This document shows positions 55,687-63,465 of a DNA stretch of 64,000 bases, one piece after another. Within the stretch, counting starts at the first letter, position 1. Each line of letters opens with the position of its first letter. A program made the translations under genes and the position numbers. This stretch comes from Thermoanaerobaculales bacterium (GTDB lineage: Bacteria > Acidobacteriota > Thermoanaerobaculia > Thermoanaerobaculales > Sulfomarinibacteraceae), in NCBI GenBank assembly GCA_035358815.1, contig DAOPQC010000005.1, forward strand, positions 62,001-126,000. The letters run 5' to 3'. Under the pieces are notes generated by a model that searched no databases, was not told the origin of the DNA, and saw only the letters and a program-made list of their open reading frames with translations.

Positions 55687-55715
55687 AGCATAGGTGTAAA
55701 TGGAGCATAAATCAA
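55687..55715 (-). promoter_or_regulatory. imuA promoter with direct-repeat operator (candidate SOS box)
   Basis: On the minus strand, TTGATT (55710-55715), a 17-base spacer and TATGCT (55687-55692). Inside the spacer are ATTTATGC and the variant ATTTACAC, 11 bases apart (plus-strand GCATAAAT at 55705-55712 and GTGTAAAT at 55694-55701). Same arrangement as at dnaE2. Confidence 0.75.
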
Positions 55716-55888
55716 GTCCCTGCCCACGATCGCGGGCAGGGAAAAGTAGAGAGAAAACCGACCACGGCTGGGGGCGGGAGTCGAGCCGGAGGCGGGCGCG
55801 CGAGCGGCAGCGAAAGCGGGGCGTCGCGGGGGCGCAGTCCACACTGGTGGCGTTGTTCACGTCCTGAGCAGCCCGGGACCTGCCGTGC

Positions 55889-55894
55889 TATAAT
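55889..55894 (+). promoter_or_regulatory. Candidate -10 of the DUF4388 gene
   Basis: TATAAT, a perfect -10, 97 bases before the chosen GTG start. The expected -35 position (55866-55871) reads GAGCAG, so the promoter call is weak. Confidence 0.35.
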
Positions 55895-55990
55895 CGCCTT
55901 GCGTACGTAAGTGCTGTGGGGGTGGGGTTTACCTCCAGCAGGCCCGACGCGCGCCGTCAGCCGGTGGGAGGCCGCGGCAGGAGTTCGCCA

Positions 55991-57148
55991 GTGTCCGTCA
56001 GCGGGAACCTCCGCACCATGCCCTTCCCCGACCTGCTGCAATGGGTCGCCACCAGCCGCAAGACCGGCACGCTCGCGCTCGAGGGCGACCCCCACTCCAA
56101 GAAGATCTACTTCCGCGACGGCCTGGTGGTGGCCGCCTCCTCCGAGAACCCCAAGGAGTTCCTCGGCTACTACCTCGTCGGCTGGGGATACGTCGGCGAG
56201 GACGAGATCCAGCAGCTGCTCGACATGCAGGAGCCCCACAGCACCCTGATGGGCGAGCTGCTGGTGATCGTTGGCCGGCTCAGCCGGGAGGACCTCCAGC
56301 ACGTTCTCCAGATCAAGACCGAGGAGACGATCTACGAGCTCTTCCTGTGGGAGCAGGGCGACTTCCGCTTCCTCGAGAACATTCTTCCCGCCAAGCGGTT
56401 CCAGCCGCTCAACATCCCGGTCGACCTGCTGATCCTGGAGGGGGTGCGGCGCAAGGACGAGTGGCTGCGCTGTCGCGAGAGCATCCCCGACGCGCGCTGG
56501 ATCCCCAAGCTGGTGCGGGCGGTTGACGTGCAGGAGCTCGGTTCGACCGAGCTGTCGATCCTGCGCGAGATCAACGGCGTGAACAGCATCGAGGAGATCG
56601 CCCTGGCGTGCCGGCTCGCCTACTTCCACGTCCTGTTCTTCGTGTACCAAGGGCTGGCCCACGACCTGTTCGAGCTGATGACCCCGGCCGAGGACGAGAT
56701 CACCATCCCCGGGTTCTCCGAGGTGTCGTGGCGGACGCTCATCCGGCACGCCGAGCGCGAGGTGGACGCCGGCGAGCTCATGAAGGGCTACCGGCGGCTC
56801 ACCAAGCTGCGCGAGAGCTACTCCGACCTCCGTGCGGTGTCGGAGCAGGCGGCCCTGCTCGAGCGCAAGATCAGCAAGGAGCTCGAGGACCGCAACCTCC
56901 ACGACGCAGCGGTCCCGCGGCTCGCGGTCCCGCCCACCCAGCTCACCCACCAGTCGTTCACCCCCCAGGAGGGCTTCCTCCTGTCCAGAATCAATGGCGT
57001 CTACACCCTGGGGGAGATCCTCAAGGTCCTGCCCGGCTCGGACCTCGAGAACCGGCTGATGCTCAACGAGCTGATCAACCGCTCGATCGTCAAGCTCAAG
57101 GACCAGGGCACCGACACCGACGCCACTCTCGGCCGCACCGGGCTCTGA
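55991..57148 (+). CDS. DUF4388 domain protein
   Basis: 385 residues. The N-terminal DUF4388 domain begins VSVSGNLRTMPFPDLLQWVATSRKTGTLALEG, with IYFRDGLVVAASSENPKEFLGYYLVGWGYV. This PATAN-like module occurs in gliding, signalling and Frz-like networks of Myxococcota and Acidobacteriota. A second, related region spans about 100-165 (ELLVIVGRLSREDLQHVLQIKTEETIYELFLWEQGDFRF). The C-terminal half is helical (AEREVDAGELMKGYRRLTKLRES) and ends in a winged-helix-like segment (GFLLSRINGVYTLGEILKVLPG). GTG 55991 follows AGGAG; longer reading from 55916 is unsupported. Precise role unknown. Confidence 0.85.
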   Translation: MSVSGNLRTMPFPDLLQWVATSRKTGTLALEGDPHSKKIYFRDGLVVAASSENPKEFLGYYLVGWGYVGEDEIQQLLDMQEPHSTLMGELLVIVGRLSREDLQHVLQIKTEETIYELFLWEQGDFRFLENILPAKRFQPLNIPVDLLILEGVRRKDEWLRCRESIPDARWIPKLVRAVDVQELGSTELSILREINGVNSIEEIALACRLAYFHVLFFVYQGLAHDLFELMTPAEDEITIPGFSEVSWRTLIRHAEREVDAGELMKGYRRLTKLRESYSDLRAVSEQAALLERKISKELEDRNLHDAAVPRLAVPPTQLTHQSFTPQEGFLLSRINGVYTLGEILKVLPGSDLENRLMLNELINRSIVKLKDQGTDTDATLGRTGL

Positions 57149-57283
57149 ATGCCGGCCGCTCCCGCGGTCCTTCCGGACCTCCCTGGAATAGTTTCTTGCG
57201 ACTGGATCTTATTTGAGGTCGAGTGGCAGGTCGCGCCGCCGGCCGGCGCGGCGGCCAACCCGATCCAAGGAGGAACCAGCACG

Positions 57284-57901
57284 ATGACCAAGCACCAGCT
57301 GCCCCCGCTGCCGTACGCCTTCGACGCCCTGGAGCCGCACATCGACGCCCGCACGATGGAGATCCACCACGGCAAGCACCACGCGGCGTACGTCAACAAC
57401 CTGAATGCCGCCCTCGACAAGCACCCGAAGCTCTACGAGCGTGCGGTCGAGGACCTGCTGCGCGACCTGCCGCAGCTCCCGGAGGACATCCGCACGGCGG
57501 TCCGAAACAACGGCGGCGGGCACGCCAACCACGCCTTCTTCTGGCCGCTGCTCAGCCCCAAGGGGGGTGGCGCCCCGGTGGGGGAGCTCGCCGCGGTGAT
57601 CGGCGGGGAGTTCGGGACGGTCGAGGCGTTCAAGGAGAAGTTCACGACCGCCGCGACGACCCGCTTCGGCTCGGGCTGGGCGTGGCTGTCCGTCGACCGG
57701 CACGGGAAGCTGGTGGTCTCGTCGACCGCGAACCAGGACTCCCCGGTCTCGGATGGCCTCAAGCCGGTGCTCGGACTCGACGTCTGGGAGCACGCCTACT
57801 ACCTCAAGTACCAGAATCGGAGGCCGGACTACATCGCGGCCTTCTGGAACGTTGTTGACTGGGAGCGCGCGAACGCCAACTTCGTGGCCGCCCGCGGCTG
57901 A
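57284..57901 (+). CDS. sodA: Superoxide dismutase, Mn/Fe family (Mn-type)
   Basis: 205 residues, the standard length. It converts superoxide to hydrogen peroxide and oxygen. Metal ligands are visible: histidine in MEIHHGKHHAAYV, histidine in GGGHANHAFFWPLL, and aspartate and histidine in GLDVWEHAYYLKYQ. The C-terminal NQDSPV glutamine is the manganese-type position. No signal peptide, so cytoplasmic. ATG 57284 is 10 bases from AAGGAGG. It is followed by a strong terminator-like hairpin and is probably monocistronic. Confidence 0.96.
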   Translation: MTKHQLPPLPYAFDALEPHIDARTMEIHHGKHHAAYVNNLNAALDKHPKLYERAVEDLLRDLPQLPEDIRTAVRNNGGGHANHAFFWPLLSPKGGGAPVGELAAVIGGEFGTVEAFKEKFTTAATTRFGSGWAWLSVDRHGKLVVSSTANQDSPVSDGLKPVLGLDVWEHAYYLKYQNRRPDYIAAFWNVVDWERANANFVAARG

Positions 57902-57929
57902 TCCATCAACGGTCGGGCAGGACCACGAG

Positions 57930-57953
57930 CGCCCGCGGGGCAACCCGCGGGCG
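57930..57953 (+). terminator. Terminator hairpin of sodA
   Basis: CGCCCGCGGG / CCCGCGGGCG, 10-bp perfect stem closed by GCAA, 29 bases after the sodA stop. It is followed by TTGTCAT, a poor T-tract, so the efficiency is uncertain. Confidence 0.65.
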
Positions 57954-57969
57954 TTGTCATAGTGGCGGT

Positions 57970-58025
57970 AGGTGATAGGTGATACGTGACACGTGAACGG
58001 TGATAGGTGAGAGGTGAGGCGTGAG
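57970..58025. repeat. Heptamer tandem repeat (AGGTGAT type)
   Basis: Eight consecutive 7-base units with consensus AGGTGAt: AGGTGAT, AGGTGAT, ACGTGAC, ACGTGAA, CGGTGAT, AGGTGAG, AGGTGAG, GCGTGAG. It follows the sodA terminator. Confidence 0.8.
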
Positions 58026-58329
58026 AGGGGCGGATCTCCGATCCCCTCCGCCTCCGTGCCCCATGACGTCACGGCGACTCGTCACGGCGAAGCCGGAAGC
58101 CAAGGGGGAAGCCGGATCCCCACCCGCGCCCGCTTCCGCACCCGGATGGCTCAAATCGATCCCGCCGCCGGCCTTGCGCCGGCTCTCACCCTCAGCGGAT
58201 TCGCGGAGTGCGCAGCGAACGCGGAGAGGGCCTTTCGACCCACTCCGCGTAACCGTCCGCGGCCTCAGCGATCTCTGCGATTCACCTCGGGAGGTCTTCC
58301 GTAGCTCCCCGCTGCCGAGCCCTCTGCCC
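58026..58329. repeat. Repeat-rich intergenic region with hexamer element E
   Basis: About 300 bases without a supported gene. At 58091-58146 a purine arm (GCCGGAAGCCAAGGGGGAAG) meets a pyrimidine arm (CCCACCCGCGCCCGCTTCCG), resembling the hexamer elements A-C. At 58190-58310 two CTCCGCG/CTCAGCG-rich stretches stand in opposite orientation. Confidence 0.5.
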
Positions 58330-59163
58330 TCACCAGTCGCTCGGATCAGGGCAGAAGTCGGAATCGCTGAACCCCCGGGAGCGCTCGCGCCGGTCGAGCG
58401 GGTCGGCGGGCGGGACCGCTGGCAGCACGCCGAGCGCCACCAGCTGGGGCCGGTACTCGTAGCGGAGCCGGACCCGCGCCGACGGCTGCGGCTCAAGCTC
58501 GAGGTCGACACGCCGGACCGGGTTGTCGACGCGGCGACCGGTGCCGGTGGCGGCGTGGTCCTGCGACAGCGCGCCGGCGGCCGCTTCGCTGGCCATCCCG
58601 GGCGACGGCGCGGCGCCGCTGCGTTGACGGCCGGCCTGCTCCTTGGCCTGCGGCCGCTCCGCCTGGTCTGCGTACTCACGTGGCGCCGGCCGCTCGCGGA
58701 AGGCGACGGCCTCGATCACGCCGAGGTTGTCTGCGCGGCCGAGCCAGGCACCGTACGAGTCGGGCTCGGTGGTGAAGACGAATCGGCGCGCCGCCTGCTG
58801 CGACATCTGCCAGCCGTCGATGGTGACGGTTTCCCAGGGGTCGAGCACCCACTTGGCCGCCGCGGCGGCGGAGGTGGTGCGGGCGTCGATCGAGTTGAGC
58901 CCGTCGACGGCGAGCGCGACTGCGACCCGGATGCCGCTGCGGTTCGTAAGCCGCAGCGAGTACTCGGCGCCCTGCCGGGCCTCGACGTAGGTCGTGCCGC
59001 GGGCGTGGTACTCGCGGGAGGGCCGGCCGTCGACCAGCACCTCGACGGCGAGCTCGCCGCTGTCGAGCGCCCAGGCGCAGACGGGCGGGCCGAGTGCGAG
59101 GACGGCCGCGCATGCGAGCAGGGAACGGGCCAGCCGAGCGGGGGCGGGGGTGGTGTGACGCAT
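58330..59163 (-). CDS. Conserved exported protein of unknown function
   Basis: 277 residues with a signal peptide (LARSLLACAAVLALGPPVCAWA). The conserved core runs LAVEVLVDGRPSREYHARGTTYVEARQGAEYSLRLTNRSG, then VALAVDGLNSIDARTTSAAAAAKWVLDPWETVTIDGWQ and FTTEPDSYGAWLGRADNLGVIEAVAFRE. I recall this pattern from hypothetical proteins of Acidobacteriota and Myxococcota; no function is assigned. The C-terminal third is Gln/Arg/Pro-rich and low in complexity. It is divergent from the TerB-like gene at 59292. A beta-sandwich envelope protein is a reasonable guess. Confidence 0.7.
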   Translation of the reverse strand: MRHTTPAPARLARSLLACAAVLALGPPVCAWALDSGELAVEVLVDGRPSREYHARGTTYVEARQGAEYSLRLTNRSGIRVAVALAVDGLNSIDARTTSAAAAAKWVLDPWETVTIDGWQMSQQAARRFVFTTEPDSYGAWLGRADNLGVIEAVAFRERPAPREYADQAERPQAKEQAGRQRSGAAPSPGMASEAAAGALSQDHAATGTGRRVDNPVRRVDLELEPQPSARVRLRYEYRPQLVALGVLPAVPPADPLDRRERSRGFSDSDFCPDPSDW

Positions 59164-59291
59164 CTTTCGATCCTCCGTTTCGCCTGCCCGGCGATTCGCC
59201 CGGGCGTCGCCCAGTGAGAGATCGGTGACGGGCGCGAGTTCCGTCCGTGATGCAGAATTCCCGCGTGTCGGCTAAGGTTGTGGGTGGTCCG

Positions 59292-59834
59292 ATGTGGAGG
59301 AAGATCCTCGCAGCGCTGCGTGCGGCCGCGTCGCCTGGCGATGCGGGCGAAGCCTCGGTGTCGCCCGCGGTGCAGGCGGTGGCCGACCGCCTCGAGGGAG
59401 TGGATCCGGCACGGGCGCGGCTGGTGGCAGCGCTCGCGATGGTCCTGGCGCGGGTGGCGCGCGCCGACATGGAGTCGAGCAGCCGCGAGCTCGCGGCGAT
59501 CGCCGCGACCCTGCAGGAGTATGCCGGCCTCACTGCCAGCCAGGCCGACCTGGTGACCGAGCTGGTGTCCCACCGACAGCGGCTGTTCTCGGTGAGCGAC
59601 GCCTACGTCGCGACCCGAGACTTCAAGCACCTCGCCACGGCCCGGGAGCTGGACTGCATCCTGCGCTGCATGTTCGCGGTGAGCGCGGCCGACGACTCGA
59701 TCGCCCTGGTCGAGGAGGAGGAGGTGCGGCAGGTGGCGAGCGAGCTGGGGCTCACCCATGAGCAGTACGTCGCCGCGCGCAGCGCCTTCCGCGAGCAGCG
59801 GGAGGTCCTGCGCGGCCTCCGCTCCCGGCATTGA
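59292..59834 (+). CDS. TerB-like (tellurite resistance TerB family) protein
   Basis: 180 residues, helical, with two copies of the TerB-type half-domain. VAALAMVLARVARADMESSSRELAAIAATLQEYAGL is the first and ILRCMFAVSAADDSIALVEEEEVRQVASELGLTHEQYVAAR the second, each with an acidic metal-binding-like loop (RADMESSS, AADDSIAL). The family includes stress-related and phage-defence proteins, and stand-alone members have no settled role. ATG 59292 (MWRKILAAL) is chosen; GTG 59247 would add 15 residues. Downstream lies repeat element D. Confidence 0.82.
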   Translation: MWRKILAALRAAASPGDAGEASVSPAVQAVADRLEGVDPARARLVAALAMVLARVARADMESSSRELAAIAATLQEYAGLTASQADLVTELVSHRQRLFSVSDAYVATRDFKHLATARELDCILRCMFAVSAADDSIALVEEEEVRQVASELGLTHEQYVAARSAFREQREVLRGLRSRH

Positions 59835-60141
59835 ACCAGGCCCGCACCGAAACCGTTCCCGATCCCGTCCCCGTTCCCGAATCGAGTGCGTATCCGCTCG
59901 TTCGGTCCGGCTTCGAGGCCGCAGCGCGTAAGTACTTTCAAAGCGTTGCCCGAGGTCACTCGCGGCCGGCGGCCGCGGTGACCAGCCGTCACCAGGGAGG
60001 AACGTTGCTCGCGGCCTGCGGCCGCGGCGACGCACCGTCACCAGCGAGTGGCCGTATGGCCGGCCGCCACCCTCTCCGTGCCGGCTGACGCCGGCACTGC
60101 GACCCCCTCGACCACGGCCACGATCGTTGCCGACGGCACGT
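59835..60141. repeat. Intergenic region with hexamer element D and a 49-base direct repeat
   Basis: The hexamer arm at 59851-59880 has units CCGTTCCCGATCCCGTCCCC on the plus strand and no opposite arm nearby. Further on, CTCGCGGCCGGCGGCCGCGG (from 59959) recurs as CTCGCGGCCTGCGGCCGCGG (from 60008). Each is followed by a CCGTCACCAG segment, so two copies of about 42 bases lie 49 bases apart. No gene is supported. Confidence 0.6.
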
Positions 60142-62103
60142 TCAACGATCGGTGATCTCGCCGAGGAGCAGCCGGTCCGTGACGAGCAGGGGTCGCAGGT
60201 GGCCGGCGAGGAAGGCCTCGATCAGCGCGCGCTCGGTGGGCGTCGCGTCCGCCCAGTAGTCGTCGTGCCCTCGCAGGCCGGCGAAGAACCCCATCTCGGA
60301 GCTGTTCACGAGAACGTGGGTCGCGCCGAGCGCCCCCACCCGCCGGGCGAGCTCGCCGCTGTCGGAGCAGCCGCGCGCGAGCTCGATCAGAACCGGCGTC
60401 CGGTAGGGGTCCTCGACCAGGACGGTGCGATCGAGGTAGAAGCTCCTCGGCTCGGCGACCAGCAGCAGGACCGCATCGTGCGGCAGCTCGGACGTGACGG
60501 CCGGGATCGCCGGGCCGTAGCTGACCCAGCGGTCGACGAAGTCGCGCTGGGTGATCTGCCCGGTGACGGTCGCGAGCTGGTCGAGGTTGAACCCCGACGC
60601 GACCACGGTCGCGTTCCAGGCGAGGACGCCCGTCAGCAGCACGGCGAACAGGCGGGCGGCGGTCCGGCTGGCCGAGCCGGTCAGCGCCGCGGCGGCGGCG
60701 CCGGCCAGGGCCGCCGCGGGAAGCATCGCAGGGAGCAGGAAGCGCGCGAAGTGGACCAGGGCTCCCCACGCGAGCGCCGCGGACACGGCCGCGAGCCACA
60801 GTGCGGCCGTGCGGCGCCGGGGCAGGCCGCGGACCGCCACCGCCACGGGCACCAGGATGAGCCAGTGCGCGCCGATCAGCCCGCCCTGGCGCAAGGGGCT
60901 GAGGGCGCGCACGAGCGGCGCCGTGACCGCGCGCGGCACCGCGGCGTTCAGGAGGCCTGGAAACTGCTCCGTGCTCGCGAGCTCGGCCGAGAGGTCGCGC
61001 TCGCAGGGCGGGCCGCCGAGGACTGTCCGCAGGTAGGGGTAGACGGGGTTGCCGGTCCACGCCAGGTTGCGGCCGAGCCAGGGTGAGAGGGCCAGCGCCG
61101 CGACGATCGCGAACGCCGCGCAGGCCGCCAGCCGGCGCCGGGGGGCGAGGACCAGGAGGGCGAGCGCGACCGGGAGGACGACCGTGGCGAGCGCCAGGTA
61201 CTTGGCCGCCGCGGCGCTCCCGGCGAGCAGGCCAGCCACCGCCGCCGTGCGCCAGCCCCGCGAGGCGGGTTCAGGCCGCACCAGCGCCACCAGCGCGGCG
61301 CCGGCGAAGGCGGCGACCGCGAGGTCGGCGATGGCGTGGTCGGCGATCTCGAGCACCACGGGGGTCAGGCCGAAGCATGCGGCGGCCCAGGTCGCGACGC
61401 GGCGGCCGCCCAGGTGACCGCCGAGCTCGGCTGCGGCGAGCACGGCGAGGGCACCGAACCACCAGTGAATCGCGTTGGCGCCCCACGGCCCGACCGTGGC
61501 GAGGGCAAAGCCGTAGAGCAGGCCGTGCGCAGACGGGTAGTACGAGAAGTAGTGGCGGGGGAACTGCACGAAGCCGCCGGCCTCGAGCCAGCGGGAAGGG
61601 AACGCGAGGTGGTAGTTGAGGGCGTCGAACATCACCGGCGGCGCGGTGAGGAGCGCGAAGGTCAGCGCGCCGGCGGCGAGGAGCAGGATGGCCGGGGGGG
61701 TGCCGAGCGCGATCGGCGGCAGCGACGGCCGGTAGCGGCTGCGCCACAGCAGCCGCGCCCCCTCGAGCGCGGCGAGCGCCAGGACGAACTGCAGGAGCCA
61801 CGGCCGCAGCAGGCCGACGGTGGCGGCCAGAGCGGCGAGCAGCGCGAGGACGGCGGCGCCGGCCGCCAGCACCTCGACCAGGGTCGGCCGATCGTCGGCC
61901 CCGACCAGCAGCCGGAGCGACCACCAGCCGACGCCGAGGCAGGCGCTCGTCCACACCGCGAGCCACAGTACGGGCAGGGACAGCCGCGCGAGCACCTCGA
62001 CGCCGATGAGGTCGCGCGACAGCCAGAGCACGACCGCGGCGAGCAGCGCGGCGAGCAACGCGACGAGCTGGGAGACGCGGGGCGAAGCGTCGGGATGGGG
62101 CAC
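60142..62103 (-). CDS. GT39/ArnT-like polytopic membrane glycosyltransferase-type protein
   Basis: 653 residues with about 11-13 hydrophobic helices. MFDALNYHLAFPSRWLEAGGFVQFPRHYFSYYPSAHGLLYG resembles the first periplasmic loop of PMT/ArnT-family enzymes, where acidic residues bind metal and the polyprenyl-phosphate sugar. The C-terminal soluble part is RSFYLDRTVLVEDPYRTPVLIELARG and THVLVNSSEMGFFAGL. It probably transfers a sugar to a lipid or protein in the envelope. Start GTG 62101-62103. It follows hemL by 60 bases on the same strand but has no obvious link to haem synthesis. Confidence 0.75.
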   Translation of the reverse strand: MPHPDASPRVSQLVALLAALLAAVVLWLSRDLIGVEVLARLSLPVLWLAVWTSACLGVGWWSLRLLVGADDRPTLVEVLAAGAAVLALLAALAATVGLLRPWLLQFVLALAALEGARLLWRSRYRPSLPPIALGTPPAILLLAAGALTFALLTAPPVMFDALNYHLAFPSRWLEAGGFVQFPRHYFSYYPSAHGLLYGFALATVGPWGANAIHWWFGALAVLAAAELGGHLGGRRVATWAAACFGLTPVVLEIADHAIADLAVAAFAGAALVALVRPEPASRGWRTAAVAGLLAGSAAAAKYLALATVVLPVALALLVLAPRRRLAACAAFAIVAALALSPWLGRNLAWTGNPVYPYLRTVLGGPPCERDLSAELASTEQFPGLLNAAVPRAVTAPLVRALSPLRQGGLIGAHWLILVPVAVAVRGLPRRRTAALWLAAVSAALAWGALVHFARFLLPAMLPAAALAGAAAAALTGSASRTAARLFAVLLTGVLAWNATVVASGFNLDQLATVTGQITQRDFVDRWVSYGPAIPAVTSELPHDAVLLLVAEPRSFYLDRTVLVEDPYRTPVLIELARGCSDSGELARRVGALGATHVLVNSSEMGFFAGLRGHDDYWADATPTERALIEAFLAGHLRPLLVTDRLLLGEITDR

Positions 62104-62163
62104 GCAGGGAGTATAGCCTCAGGCAGGTGGCGGCGGCCGCGCCGCCGCGGCGCAGGCCCCGCG

Positions 62164-63465
62164 TCAGTCGACCGTGGCGGTCAGCGCGTTGCGGACGGCG
62201 ATGATCGTCTCGTCGATCGCGGCGTCGGTGTGGGCGAGCGACACGAACATGACCTCGTAGGCCGAGGGCGCGAGGTAGACGCCCCGTTCGAGCAGCAAGG
62301 CGTGCAGGCGGGCATAACGCGCCGCGACGTCGGGCTCGATGTCCTCGTACCTGCGGGGTGGCGGGCCGTCCTGAAGCGAGAGCCAGAGGATCGAGCCCGC
62401 GCGCACGACCGACCAGCCGGTGGCGGCGTCGTCGAGCGCGGACTGGAGGCCGGACTGGAGCCGGGCGCCGCGGCGCTCGAGCTCGGCGAAGGCAGCGCCG
62501 CCGTCGCCGAGCAGGCGGCGCAGGGTCGTGATCCCGGCGGCCATGGCCACCGGGTTGCCGGACAGGGTCCCCGCCTGGTAGACGGGCCCGAGCGGCGAGA
62601 GCTGGTCCATGAGGTCACGGGAGCCGCCGTAGGCGCCAACCGGTAGTCCGCCGCCGATCACCTTGCCGTAGGTGGCGAGGTCGGGCGCAATCCCATAGTG
62701 GCCGGCGGCGCCGGCCGGGCCGACGCGAAAGCCGCTGATCACCTCATCGAAGATCAGCAGCGCGCCGTGCCGCGAGCACTCCTCGCGCAGCAGCCTGAGG
62801 AACTCCGGCCGCTGCAGCAGCAGGCCGGCGTTGGCCGGGACTGGCTCGATGAGCACCGCCGCGATCCGGTCACCCCGGTCCCGCATCAGGGCGCGGAAGG
62901 CATTGCCGTCGTCGAGCGGCAGCACGATCGTGTGCTCGGCGAAGCTCGCCGGCACGCCGGCCGACGACGGAGTCCCGAAGGTCGCGAGCCCGGATCCGGC
63001 GGCAACCAGCAGGTGGTCGGCGTGGCCGTGGTAACAGCCGGAGAACTTGACCACGTCGTCGCGGCCGGTGGCGCCGCGGGCCAGCCGCACGGCGGACATC
63101 ACGGCCTCGGTCCCGGACGACACGAAGCGCACCATCTCGACGTGCGGCGCAGCCGCAACCATCACCTCGGCGAGCTCGACCTCCTCGGCGCAGGGCGCGC
63201 CGTAGGAGGTCCCCTTGGCGGTCGCGCGGCAGATCGCCGCCACGACCTCGGGGTCGGCATGGCCGAGGATGAGCGGCCCCCACGAGCCGACGTAGTCGAG
63301 GTACTCCCGGCCGTCGGCATCGGTGAGGCGGCAGCCCGCCGCCGAGGCGATGAACAGCGGCTCGCCGCCGACGCTGCGGAAGGCGCGCACCGGCGAGCTG
63401 ACGCCCCCCGGCATCAGCCGGCAGGCGCGCCGGAAGAGCTGCCGGGAGCGCTCGCCCTGGCTCAC
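62164..63465 (-). CDS. hemL: Glutamate-1-semialdehyde 2,1-aminomutase
   Basis: 433 residues, fold-type I PLP enzyme forming 5-aminolevulinate in the C5 pathway. The N terminus RACRLMPGGVSSPVRAFRSVGGEPLFI is diagnostic. RFVSSGTEAVMSAVRLARG binds the PLP phosphate, LIFDEVISGFR has the PLP-N1 aspartate, and TYGKVIGGGLPVGAYGG the Schiff-base lysine. GTG 63463-63465 overlaps the hemB stop by four bases, so hemB-hemL are translationally coupled. Confidence 0.97.
   Translation of the reverse strand: MSQGERSRQLFRRACRLMPGGVSSPVRAFRSVGGEPLFIASAAGCRLTDADGREYLDYVGSWGPLILGHADPEVVAAICRATAKGTSYGAPCAEEVELAEVMVAAAPHVEMVRFVSSGTEAVMSAVRLARGATGRDDVVKFSGCYHGHADHLLVAAGSGLATFGTPSSAGVPASFAEHTIVLPLDDGNAFRALMRDRGDRIAAVLIEPVPANAGLLLQRPEFLRLLREECSRHGALLIFDEVISGFRVGPAGAAGHYGIAPDLATYGKVIGGGLPVGAYGGSRDLMDQLSPLGPVYQAGTLSGNPVAMAAGITTLRRLLGDGGAAFAELERRGARLQSGLQSALDDAATGWSVVRAGSILWLSLQDGPPPRRYEDIEPDVAARYARLHALLLERGVYLAPSAYEVMFVSLAHTDAAIDETIIAVRNALTATVD

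Larger units (their letters stand above)
55653..55990. other. Divergent intergenic region between imuA and the DUF4388 gene
   Basis: Holds the imuA promoter on the left and a TATAAT-type -10 for the DUF4388 gene on the right. The middle (55745-55850) is GC-rich without repeats or a supported gene. Confidence 0.5.

Noticed and set aside
57970..58025. CRISPR array
   Set aside because: The period is seven bases with no unique spacers and no cas genes nearby.
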